A stretch of 64,000 nt of DNA from Gnetum montanum (Eukaryota > Streptophyta > Gnetopsida > Gnetales > Gnetaceae): the NCBI GenBank assembly GCA_015680685.1, contig MNCI01029516.1:94382-158381 (forward strand), written 5' to 3'. Each line of letters opens with the position of its first letter. The stretch's first letter is position 1. The notes under the pieces are model-generated. The model was not told where the DNA came from. It searched no databases and was given only the letters and a program-made list of their open reading frames with translations. Both the position numbers and the translations under genes were made by a program. Below are positions 34,587 through 44,880 of this stretch, piece by piece.

Positions 34587-37500
34587 TTATTCAAAATGTT
34601 GTTTTAATGTTTGCATCACACAAAGTTGCAAAATCCAAAATTTCAAAATTTCAAAAAAAAATGTCACATATGGTGATGGGTTATCTCTGTTCGCATAATT
34701 TTTTCCTTCCGCTTCCACATCATCTCTCTTTGCATGGCTTTCCCCTACCTCATTCCTCGTCGACTCTTCATTTCCTCCATCCACGGGCATTGCACCCTCA
34801 TCTGGGGCCTACATCGTAGGGAGAAGTGGTCAGCTAGGATAACGAATGCAAAACACAACAAAGCATAAACATTAGCATAGTAAACATTAACTAACCTGAG
34901 AAGGTCCTGTATCTATCTCGAAGGGTATCTAGTCTAAACTGAGCTTGAGGCTATGCCAGACCTCCTCTGCCATGATATCTACCCAACACCTTTTGCCTAG
35001 TGTAGCATCTGCTGCAGCAGCTCTCTCCCTTTTGGTGGGTGTCCACATCGACAGACCTAGAGAAAAGGAGATGGTTGTAGTCTCTCTTGTGGGAAGGGTC
35101 ATGTTCCAATCAGGAGATTTCATGACCTTTTCCTACTCTTTAAACTTGGTGTAGGCCTCAGACTCATCAATGACATTTATGAATGCTTCATATGTAAATG
35201 CCTCAATAGCAGCATCTTCATATAAATTATGATGGGTAGCATTTTCCTGTTTATACATATATTTATGGTTTCTTTGGGTCTGCTCCCATTCAAAAATCTT
35301 GGCACTAGTGTCTCTTAGATCTTGGCACTTTTGGTCTAGTAGGTCCATCTGCATTTGCTACTCTATCAGTTTGTAGGTAGTCTTGACATTCTGATGCACA
35401 ACTATCCAAAACCTGGCGTGGTCGACCATAGCTGTGCGCCAGTCCTCATTGTTAGTGCTGTGGGCCATGAGGAATTCATTCCTTAATTTGAGGTCCCCCA
35501 TCTCGACCCTGAGGTTGGATTCTCTTTGCTTAGCCTTCTGGGCTCGTTTCCATAGCTCTTTGTTGGTATGCTTGCACTCCCACAGGGAGCACATTGAGTG
35601 CAAAGCGCATTTGCAGACCTCATTGTATGCACGACTAGACACCTCAGTCACTTCCGGTAGGAATGTGGACACAACACCAACTTTCAAAGGTCATGTTGGG
35701 TCCCATTTGAGTTGAGAGGCTACCGTAATACAAAAAACACACTAGTTGCATTAGCATAGCACAACTAGCAAACACAAGAAAGTTTAGCATAACAACGTGA
35801 GAGTGGATGACATTACTACTTACCTGCTTCAGGGTCCACCTGCTAAAGGCAATTAATCATGTCGTCAACAATCCCCTACATATATGGAAGTTTGTCAGGG
35901 ATTTTAGCCTAAGATCCCATGTGAACCAGATGGGGCCCTATGGCATCAGCAGTAGCATCTATTGCATAACCGAACACATTAGAAATGATCAAAATGGACT
36001 ATGATAAGGCAAACATGTTGTCAAACTCACCAATGTCTGGTTGTGGTCTCTCTTCTGGCTGACACAAGACGATGGTGGAAGCATGACCAGAAGTTCCTCC
36101 TAGGTCCCTATGGACCTTCTCTTCATGCACTGGTGCCTTTCCTTTAAGGAGATCAGCATCCTGTTTATTCAAGGAAGGCTCCTCTTTGCAAGTAGGAGGG
36201 TTCTCCCTAATAACGAGGGCCCCTACCTTAATGGTAGGAGCTCTCCGCCTTTCGATCGGGGCACTTCTCTCTAAGATTGGGGCCCCCGTGCCTTTATTCA
36301 TTGTCCCAGTCCTAAGGGCCGACACCTCTTCCTTGCCTACTTCTTCTTCTGATTTTTTCTCTGGTGGTCAAGAATGTGTTTGGCTTAAATCAAGTTAGCC
36401 TAAGACAGATGCTACACTATGCTATGCCATCTAGTGTAGCACAGCGTAGTTGACTACAACAAACCAAGCATTTAACGAAAGCACTTACCAATAGGGGGTT
36501 GCATCCTTTGTAGTTTAAGCCGCAGTCTTCGCCCCTCCTCTTCCTCTACGCGAAGGGTTTCCTTAGCTGGGGGAGGCATCTTCTGCCACAACTTGCTAGC
36601 CATAGTCTTAGCTATGAGACATTTACCAAGTGATATGCTACCATCCACAATGATGAGTGTCTCGCCTACACTGTCCTGGCCGCGAATGTTGTGGGAAACC
36701 CAATCCTTCATTGTTACAAAAAATGACTCCCCAATTACTTATGGGAAAACTTGGGCTTGGATGGTCTGAAAAATCTGATGAATCCAAGGTTTGGAAATTT
36801 GGTCATGATCACGCATGACCCAGTGTTCTCTCTCCTAGACCACTAGGAATTCCGTAAAGCGCTTTAAGCAACCTATGTAGAAGGCATAATGGATGTTGGA
36901 ATAGGACTCCATTTTTGTATGGTGCCTCAAGATTTCGGCCAGCAAGTCTTTACACAGGGACTCAGCCCAGTTGTAGTGGGTCCCCTCCTTCATAACCTCA
37001 CACATTATCTAGGCCTGGTCAAGCCCCAGGACCTTTCCCTAGGTGAGCAGCTGGGAGAATGCATGAGCCTGGAATATGGGGTAAAACTCCTTGGTAGGTC
37101 CATCCTTGAGTTTCTCCATAGGGAGCCCCTTATGCTCCTTGGTAAGCCTCAGTCACTCCTCAATGTCCTTCTTTTGGAGGGTCAGCTCTGACTTGGACTT
37201 TGACCCTATCAAGATGCCTTCAGTAGGGACACCAAATAGATCCATGAATAGTTGGTCATTGATGTCAGTGACCACCCACATGCTATGCACAGGCAGGCAA
37301 AAGAGACCCACCTTGTCAGAAAAGCATTCGACCAAGGTGAGCATCTCAGTTGTAGGAATGCTAAGATTTGAGGCCAGGAATAGGTCTAGAAGCCTTATCT
37401 TTTTGAGGTTCTAGACCAGGGTTTCAGAGGCCCCACCATTCAACCAGCATTTGCTCTTCTCTACTTCGCCATACTTGAAGTAGACATTTACCCCTTGTGC

Positions 37501-39069
37501 CCCGGCGGTTACCACCGTCACCTCCTAAGGCTCCTTTGCCCCTACAATAGTTCCACAAAAAAGTTTAGCAAGAAACACAGAAAATTCAAAATCGCAAAGA
37601 CACTCACACATGTGACACTTACTGCTTGACCTACTAGGTCGGTATGGCAATGGGAACTATGGGAGTGCAACCAGAACTTCTTCAACCGTGATCAGTTTAA
37701 AAGGTTTTTCCCACTCCCCATCCAACCAGCCCTACCTCCTACACTGATTCTATAGGGAAGAATATACATCTGGGTAGATGTGGTATTCACTTCCGCATTG
37801 ACCGATCACACCCACTCGCAAGTTCTCAGTAAGAGAAAACTCTTGTAGGGCTAGTTGTGCTATAGCCAGCAAACCTGGTAGGTCATGAACCCCATCCTCA
37901 TCAATGAAGAGCTTGGTAATAAACACATACTATTAGCATTAGGCCACTATGGCCAACATCACGTAAACATAGCAGAAAAAAGCTATGAAACTCACCCACC
38001 AGCATAATAGATAGTCCCCTGAGGGTTCTGGAAGCACGTTGTCATAAAACATGCAAGGAATAATATGTTGAAATGCTGATAGCAATTATACTCAGTCATA
38101 TCCCAAATCTAGGCTAAGCGTCTTAACCCTGTTGGGCGCTGACTGGATCCTTCTCCCCGCCCGCTCGTGATTGCCCCGTCGGTCAAGAACCTCAGAATGC
38201 CTCGGATTGCCCTAGGTAAAATAGCTTCTGTTATGCTAGCTGCCTCCTCCCCCTCTAGGAAGGACCAAATGATCATGCTAAAGTGGTTAAGGAGGAATTT
38301 TAAGAAGTCCTGTGCCCTTGGCCTAAACCAAAATCCTCGCTCTCCCATACGTATCTGGGGAGGAGGAGCATTAGCCATAGGTCTGCCCATGTGACACAAG
38401 ACCCCTCTAACTTCCAAAATAATTAGCTTGGGTCTCAACCCTGCCCTGCACAACACAATCAGCAAATGTTGGCATCACATCTAAAGGTAATACACACACA
38501 ACATAGTAGCAGCGTAGCATAATCCTCTTCCCATGCGTAGCATAGAAAGGGTGTGAAAGTCTAGCGTAGTAAGAACATGCAAATAGCCTAGCGTAGGATA
38601 GAACAATTGGTAATATGGCATAACAAAATACATGTCACACTGTCGCATCACACATGGCCTGGTCCTCCTAAGGGTTCTACGTTATGATTCAAAAGTCAAG
38701 CAACTTAAATTGCCCTAGCCCCCACGATTATGGCAACCGCGGTGGTGGCAGTTTAAGCATCCTTTCATGCAACTATGACATAGCATTTATGCATCTACCA
38801 CGACGGAAATGGTGATAGAGGTAATGCAAAGGCCAAAATGATGTGACCACAGAAAAGAAAGATAGCTAAAAATGGACACAAAATGAACAAGATGCAAAAT
38901 GAGAGTAGAGAACAACAAAAGACACAAAACGAAAAGGTGAAGGAAACATAGTAACCTACTGGGTCAACAATGTTCTCCTTTGCACCGCAACACGGGATTG
39001 TGTCATGCGCTTCAGGGTCTTCTTCACCTCCTCAACCTTTGCAAGTGCCAAATGAATCTTAGGAGCCAT
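34587..39069 (-). pseudogene. Element C antisense gene, eight exons, FCP1-like/coiled-coil protein
   Basis: Predicted exons on the - strand: 39069-38960, 38445-37996, 37912-37635, 37541-36489, 36360-36031, 35958-35824, 35719-34896, 34808-34587. Lengths 110/450/278/1053/330/135/824/222 sum to 3402 nt, a multiple of three, and every length differs from element B's by a multiple of three. Donors: GTAGGT, GTGAGT, GTAGGT, GTAAGT, GTGAGT, GTAAGT, GTTAGT. All acceptors are AG except intron 2, where AA (CCAA|G) suggests a mutated AG. Protein: MAPKIHLALAKVEEVKK start; FCP1-like LIILEVRGVLCH and FWFRPRAQDFLKFLLNHFSM...WS; REP*EVTVVTAG and CLKRFTEFLVV blocks; CALHSMCSLWE with a coiled coil; acidic C-terminus. 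Several in-frame stops, mostly TAG, inactivate it. Intron 4 carries an LTR-type palindrome (36411-36449). A promoter-like box lies at 39229. Confidence 0.88.
36411..36449. repeat. LTR-like palindrome inside intron 4 of element C antisense gene
   Basis: GCTACACTATGCTATGCC facing CTAGTGTAGCACAGCGTAG. It matches the GCTACG/CGTAGC modules of the element's LTR. D has the same structure in the same intron (58703-58743). Confidence 0.65.
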
Positions 39070-39219
39070 TGTCCTGCTTGTAGATTCACCCTCTTCACTG
39101 CAAAGAACTCACCTTGCTAGTTGTTAACACAATTGCTTTGCGCTCCAAAATTGCCTTGTGCTCTGATGTGGGCCCTACGCTCTTACGGTGGAAAATGGAA
39201 AAATTACTAGGGTTTAACC

Positions 39220-39229
39220 CCTACTTATG
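39220..39229 (-). promoter_or_regulatory. TATA-like box of element C antisense gene
   Basis: CATAAGTAGG on the - strand, about 150 bp before the start codon at 39069. Counterpart of TATAAGTAGG in element B at 9622. Confidence 0.45.
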
Positions 39230-39378
39230 ATCATAATGGCAAGATGGAAAAACTTTCCATCCTCTCTTTCCAATTAATGCGGATCACGCCATATAGCGTA
39301 GCATGCTCGCCACGACATTGTAGCATTGTTAGCATTAAAGCCTTAACACACTTCAAGCCAACTATCTACTTTCCCAAA

Positions 39379-39382
<4 letters not shown>

Positions 39383-39413
<31 letters not shown>
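39383..39413. repeat. (TA)n microsatellite
   Basis: Uninterrupted TA dinucleotides over about 31 bp, upstream of the antisense gene of element C. No counterpart is seen in B. Confidence 0.95.
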
Positions 39414-39417
<4 letters not shown>

Positions 39418-39419
39418 TT

Positions 39420-39960
39420 CGTTATGGGTCCAAAAAGACCTTAAATTAGCAATCCTAGGAATCTCAATGCAACGGGTCTGAAAAGACCTTAAACTAGCAA
39501 TCCTAGCATAGTTGCACCTCTAACGGTTTGAAAAGACCCTAAACTAGCAGTTTTGACCTGTTACATTTATAGTCCACAATGAAATTAAACTAAAAATACC
39601 ACATTCTTACATGGGTATTTTTTGTGTCTTCTTCCACATTGGCAATGTCACAACTTCTAGCAGTTTCATGCTTTCATGTTAGCAATTCACATTTTTGCAT
39701 CAACGGCTTGGCACTTCTCATACCCGCAATTCCCTGTTTTGCATACTATCATTTTTTGCATGTTAAGATTTTGTATGTTACAATTTGATAGTATGAAATG
39801 ACACTAAACTAGCAATTTGGCATTTACATATTAATAGTTCCACAGCTTTACACTTTGCATCAGCAGTTTTACATGTTCAACAGTTTTGCACTCTTATGCC
39901 TTGGAGGTTCACCATGGCCTTAAACTGGCAACTTTCAATCTTACATCTCTACATTTCACA
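39420..39960 (+). repeat. Element C array 3 (between antisense gene promoter and pol)
   Basis: At least six dispersed copies of AAAGACCTTAAACTAGCAATCC-like units (near 39430, 39488, 39533, 39800 and 39920), in the same orientation as arrays 1 and 2. Units near the left end are about 60 bp apart and become sparse to the right. Confidence 0.7.
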
Positions 39961-40052
39961 AGTTGTAGCCCATCACTACTTTACAAGTTTTTGCTATACA
40001 TAATCTCTGCTAATAGATTCCTCTTAACCAAGCTTTTATCTTATGTTGGTAG

Positions 40053-42047
40053 GTCGAGCAAGAGATGGAAGTCTATCACGACCTCTCCATGCCCTTAACG
40101 CTAGTAGGGCCACATGGAAAACTCGCGAGACAGTTGAAATCCAACCTAATTGATTGGGGGTCAACCAAAACTAGCATTATAGTAGCCTTAGAAATGTCCC
40201 CAAACTAGCCTGAGCATCTAGTCCAAGTCCTAGATTTAGAGGCCAGAGATGTAACCGAGGACCCTCTTGTCAAGATGCCTGTGACCACGTCAAAAGGGGA
40301 GGTGAGGACATTGAAACTCAGCTCCCTCCTAGACACGCAAACACATAAAAATGTAGCCAAGATTCTACAAGATAACATCAATGTCTTCACATGGTCATAC
40401 AATGACATGCCGGGTCTAGATCCGCGGCTGATTCAGCACAACATTGCCCTAAACCCACACATGAAGGCAGTCAAGCAGAAGGCTTGCAAAGTTAGGCTAA
40501 AAATCGCACTAGCCATGAGGGATGAAATCACCAAGCTATACCAAGCTAGTTTCATCTGCGTGGTTGATTACTCAGAGTCCGTATCCAACATCGTTGTAGT
40601 TTCAAAGAAAACGGGAGGAATATGGATTTGTATAGACTTCCAAGATTTGAACAAGGCAATGATCAAGGACAACTTTCCACTTCCAAGCATTGATCAGCTC
40701 ATCAACACCATGGCTGTCCATGCTCTACTATCCTTCATGGATGCTTTCTCCAGATACAACCAAATCCTCATTAACCCAGAGCATCAGCTATCAACAACCT
40801 TCATGAATCCATGGGGTACTTTCTGTTACACCATGATTCCCTTCATGCTCAAGAATGCTGGAGAAAGCTACCAGCAAGTTATGACCTACATTTTTAGTGA
40901 CTATATCCTAGAAACATCGAATGATTATGTGGATGATATAGCAATCAAGTTCAAAGAGGTATTTGATCATCCACACAATCTAGGAATAGTCCTCAAACGT
41001 TGCCAAATGCACAACTTACGCCTCAATCCCAAGAAGTGCATCTTCGAGGTGAGAATCGAACGCATGTTAGGGTTCATAGTATTAGAGGCCGAAATACGGG
41101 TGGACCTTGACAATGTCAAGGCCATCGTCAACTTGGCACCTCCCAAAAATCTCAAGTAGCTACATGGTTTGCAAGGTAGGGTACAATTTATTTGAAGGTT
41201 CATAGCAAGGTTGACTGACAAGTTACACCCCATGCAACATCTTCTAAAGAAGGGGATTAACTTCGAGTGGATAACCCAGTGTCAACAAGCCTTCAACAAC
41301 CTGAAGGAGGAGCTTTCACACCTCCCAATGACTATTGTCAACAAGCCTGAGGGGGTAGTGCTGCTGCCGTTATTAAGTTCCAATGACTATTGTGACCGAT
41401 AATGAGCCATAGTTCAGTAGTACGGAAACCCGAACCTTTTGCAATAATCTAGGCATTAAAAATCATTCTCCTCCCCCTATTATCCACAGAAAAATGGGTA
41501 GGCAGAGGTTACAAATAAGTCCATCATCAACTTGCTGAAGAGGATGCTTAACAACAGCAACAAGCGGTGGCACGAGAAGATCCTCTACGTTCTGTGGGCC
41601 TACCAGATGATGTGTAGAACCACAACAAGTAAGAATCCTTACAACCTTGTTTATGGATCTGAAGCTGTGTTGCCTCTTGAGTTTCAGGTACCTTCACTTC
41701 AAATGATCCTATCTGACGTCGTAAGCGAAGCCCAGAAGAATGAGTCGTAGACCATTGACCTTGACTCAATAGAGGAGGAGCGTGCACAGATGCTGAGATG
41801 CATTGAGCACTACCAGAGCAAGCAGTAGCAGAAGCACAATGTAGACCCACATCGACGGCCAGTGTAGAAGGGAGACCTTATTCTCAAGGCCATCCGCGAG
41901 CACGTGAGAAAATTCTTAGCCAATTGGGAAGGCCCTTACGTGGTCACTTAAGCCTTTGGGAATGGAGCCTTCAAACTAACAGACATGGACGAAAATGAGT
42001 TTGCCAACCTGATGAGTCACTCATACCTCAAACCGTACTACATCTAA
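40053..42047 (+). pseudogene. pol: Element C pol with RNase H and integrase N-terminus deleted
   Basis: Begins after a splice-acceptor-like TTATGTTGGTAG|G (AG at 40051-40052). RT is nearly open (40275-41159): VSNIVVVSKK, SFMDAFSRYNQI, YVDD (about 40930). After the RT end (HLPMTIVNKPEG, 41320-41370) the sequence jumps at about 41380 to the integrase core (PMTIVTDNEP*FSS), so both RNase H domains, the integrase zinc-binding region and the first catalytic Asp are missing. A 14-bp repeat, CCAATGACTATTGT, lies at 41325-41338 and 41380-41393, flanking the junction. The rest of integrase (QKNG*AEVTNK, with the catalytic Glu) runs to TAA at 42045-42047 with one frameshift in a C-run near 41495. It cannot encode a working enzyme set. 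Confidence 0.9.
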
Positions 42048-42067
42048 GGTGCAATGACAGCGACCAC

Positions 42068-42285
42068 CTTCTACTACAACGATAAACTGGCAATGGCACC
42101 GAGTAGCGTCTGCAATGACGTTAAACTAGCAGCATTGAGCACCATCCGCCATGACATAAAACTGGCACAACCCATCCGCTAAGATGATAAACTGGCATGT
42201 ACAGTCTACTGGGACCATAAACCAGCACAGCGGTCCACTAGGACCTTAAACTAGCACACGGTCTACTAAGACCTTAAACTGGGTT
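42068..42285 (+). repeat. Element C tandem array 2
   Basis: Seven or so units of GATxxTAAACTGGCA / GACCTTAAACTAGCA type starting about 20 bp after the integrase stop, the same motif and orientation as arrays 1 and 3. Confidence 0.85.
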
Positions 42286-43249
42286 CGCATCACATCCCCA
42301 GCATGCACCAATGGTAAGTACGCATTAGACAAGCATGCATGGTGCTGACGTGTGGGTGGGACGTCGCAGCTTTGGAACATAGTTCATGATGCAATGAGAA
42401 AGCAGTCTGGTACATATGCAACGCTGCCACCCTTGGCATCATGCTAACCCTCTAGAGATGCTGTATGGAATTATACTGGCCCTCCGGACCTACTGTCGCC
42501 ATGGCCCATTTCCCTGACGGTAGTTCTTTGATTAGTTCCTATAGTTGGAGTTCCAGTAGTATTGTGGCCCAGCCACAATATTATTACTCTCCAGCCCCCT
42601 ACCAACACCTCGGTTAGCACGATGTTTAGCTATGTGGTAGCTAATCCCATAGCTAAACTAAGAATGCATGCCTTTGGCAGGGATTCCAAGGCATCTGCAC
42701 TCATAGCACCTCCCAGTGCCTTTGAGGCCAGCTCCTGCACACCGATGCTACCAAGGATGCTACTAGCCTTTCTGCTTTGGACATTGCACACCAGCGACGA
42801 TGCCCAACAGCTCCAACAACGCCAATAGCTAGCAAGACCTTTGCCCCTACGGGCAGAGCTTGCGGTAGCAGCAAATTCCACAGCGTCATGAAGCAAGTTT
42901 CTCGACTAGCTTAGCTACTTCAAAGTGCAAATTCCATGATGTGCATAACACAAATCTCCATATAGAAAGCATTTGTAGGTAGGTCAAAACCCTTCATGGA
43001 TGTAATGCAACTCATCCTGCGAAGGAAACACCTGTCTTACGAGAGGTTGAAGAACAATGTCAGCCAAAGATGAAAACGTGAATGAGTCACTCATGAGCAC
43101 TCCAACGAGGGACTCTGCTAAACATCATTTTTTCTCTCTGCCTTAACCTCTGTAAAAACCAATGCAACACTCTCAAGTGCGATCAAGCGACGTCTTGACA
43201 CTCACCAAGCTACAACCTCAGCATTGTGCCTGCTACAGTGTTTCGTATG
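42286..43249 (+). other. Element C 3' untranslated region, no recognised gene
   Basis: No conserved reading frame. Short open frames (42562-42828, 42630-42896) are on opposite strands of the same stretch and have no counterpart in element B. Confidence 0.5.
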
Positions 43250-43302
43250 CTTTGTCAACATCTATCAAGCCTGTCCTCTAGATGTTGACAAAGAGGGGCC
43301 AA
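43250..43302 (+). promoter_or_regulatory. Stem-loop and polypurine tract of element C
   Basis: CTTTGTCAACATCT (43250-43263) and AGATGTTGACAAAG (43280-43293) are perfectly complementary over 14 bp around a 16-base loop. The 3' arm runs into the polypurine tract AAAGAGGGGCC, which ends two bases before the 3' LTR. Confidence 0.82.
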
Positions 43303-44880
43303 TGAAACACCCCAAAATTTTGAAGCCATTCTTGCTTCACTAGGCCTTGCAATTCGTGTAGCAGCATGATAGTTCTTCGGGAGGAGAATGCTTTGCATTC
43401 AGGCTGGCCAGTTCAGAAAATTTTCTACTTTAGTTGTAAACAGGCTCTACGGATCAGTCTGCCTATCCACCTAAGAAGTTTGCCCAGCTGACAACCTACT
43501 CATAAATAGTGCGCAAAGTTAATAGTAGCGCTTAGGATGCGTAGAATAGTTCGACAAGTTTTCTAAGTTACGAAGTTTGCTACGCTATGTTATGCCCCAC
43601 TATGTAGCATAGCATGCTTCAGAAAACAATTGTAGAATGAAGTGCCACGCTACGCTAGATAGCATAGCGTAGCATGGAAACAGCTATACAACCAGCTCCA
43701 TCGCCCAACTTCAATTCCTTCAACAATGTCCCTTTCCATTAGGAAGCAGTAGACCATGTCTGCTGCTACCCTACACTGAGCTACATGGTGTAGCAAGGCA
43801 TAGTAATCCTACGGAAAAGACAGAAGGTAGCTCAAAGAGAAAAATCAGCAAGTTCGCGAGTCTCACAACATGATAAGCAAAGTTTGTACATTGGCAAAAT
43901 TTTCGTGACTAAGGCCAATCGCTATGCTACGTAGCATATCATAGCGTAGCAAGCATGCAATACACATGTAGTGGAACACGCGACAAGGTGCTACACTATG
44001 CTAAGCATGCTATGCTACAAAAGACAACAAAGCATGTGGGTGGTTGTGCAACATCAATGCACTTCACCTAATTGGACCGTTGGCACACATCTCTAGATGC
44101 TGACGGTGCAATTACGGCATGGTAGACTCACAATTACGGCATGGCAGGCTTTCACTATAAAATTCATGCAGGTCCAACAGTCATGCATGGCACGTGCCAC
44201 ACTAGCAAGTCAACATGGGCCCAAGGTAGGTGGCGTCCAAATTGTCCCCTTCACATGCCATTGGTCCTATAAATACCCCAATGAACAACATTCAAAGGGT
44301 TCAAATTTTTTCAATTCTTTGACTTCTCTCTCTTTGGCATTGTAACATTGAGCATTGTAAGCTTTTTGTTTGACATTGCAAATAGTTAGCATCTTTAGCT
44401 GGCATTTTGTTCTATTCCCCTTCTACCACCTTGGTAGAACCCCACATTGTCAACACCTAAATCCATGCCCAAGCACACAACTTGTTTTGCTCTACATGTC
44501 CTGGTTACTCTCGGGATCTTTGCACGCTGTCACACTGTGCAACCGACTGTATCCACCTCGACAAAGCAAACTTGTAGCTTCGGAGTCGTACATTCTTCTA
44601 ACTACATTTTACTTTGTTTCCTACTTATTGTCATGTGTTGCATTGTTTTCTAATTTATTTACTTTCAAGAATTACTTCGGATTTTCATTCCCATTTTCAA
44701 GTTATATGTTGCAAAAGGCTATATATATGTCAATTAAGTTCCTGTTTGATTTACCAGACCATTCAAGGTGCCCCGTATCCACACACATCCAACATGGCCA
44801 TCCTACAGACATAGGGTTGAAACTGTCATGCCCGCTGATCCCTTGGTGTTTTCTAGTCGTCGATGTTTTCGGTCGCTACA
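43303..44880 (+). repeat. Element C 3' LTR
   Basis: Aligns with 27872-29466 with scattered, mainly transition, differences. It ends GGTCGCTACA. TATA box at 44268-44275. Confidence 0.93.

Larger units (their letters stand above)
27872..44880 (+). mobile_element. Element C, complete Tat-type Ty3/gypsy retrotransposon
   Basis: A 17-kb element on the + strand with LTRs at 27872-29466 and 43303-44880, both TGAAACACCCC...GCTACA. Flanking 5-mers are TGACT (27867-27871) and CGACC (44881-44885), a poor target duplication with two transitions. Contents: primer site 29473, leader repeats, gag-protease 30008-33850, tandem array 1, antisense gene 39069-34587, array 3, pol 40053-42047 with a large internal deletion, array 2, stem-loop and polypurine tract 43250-43302. 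It interrupts element A between its antisense gene and pol. Confidence 0.92.
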
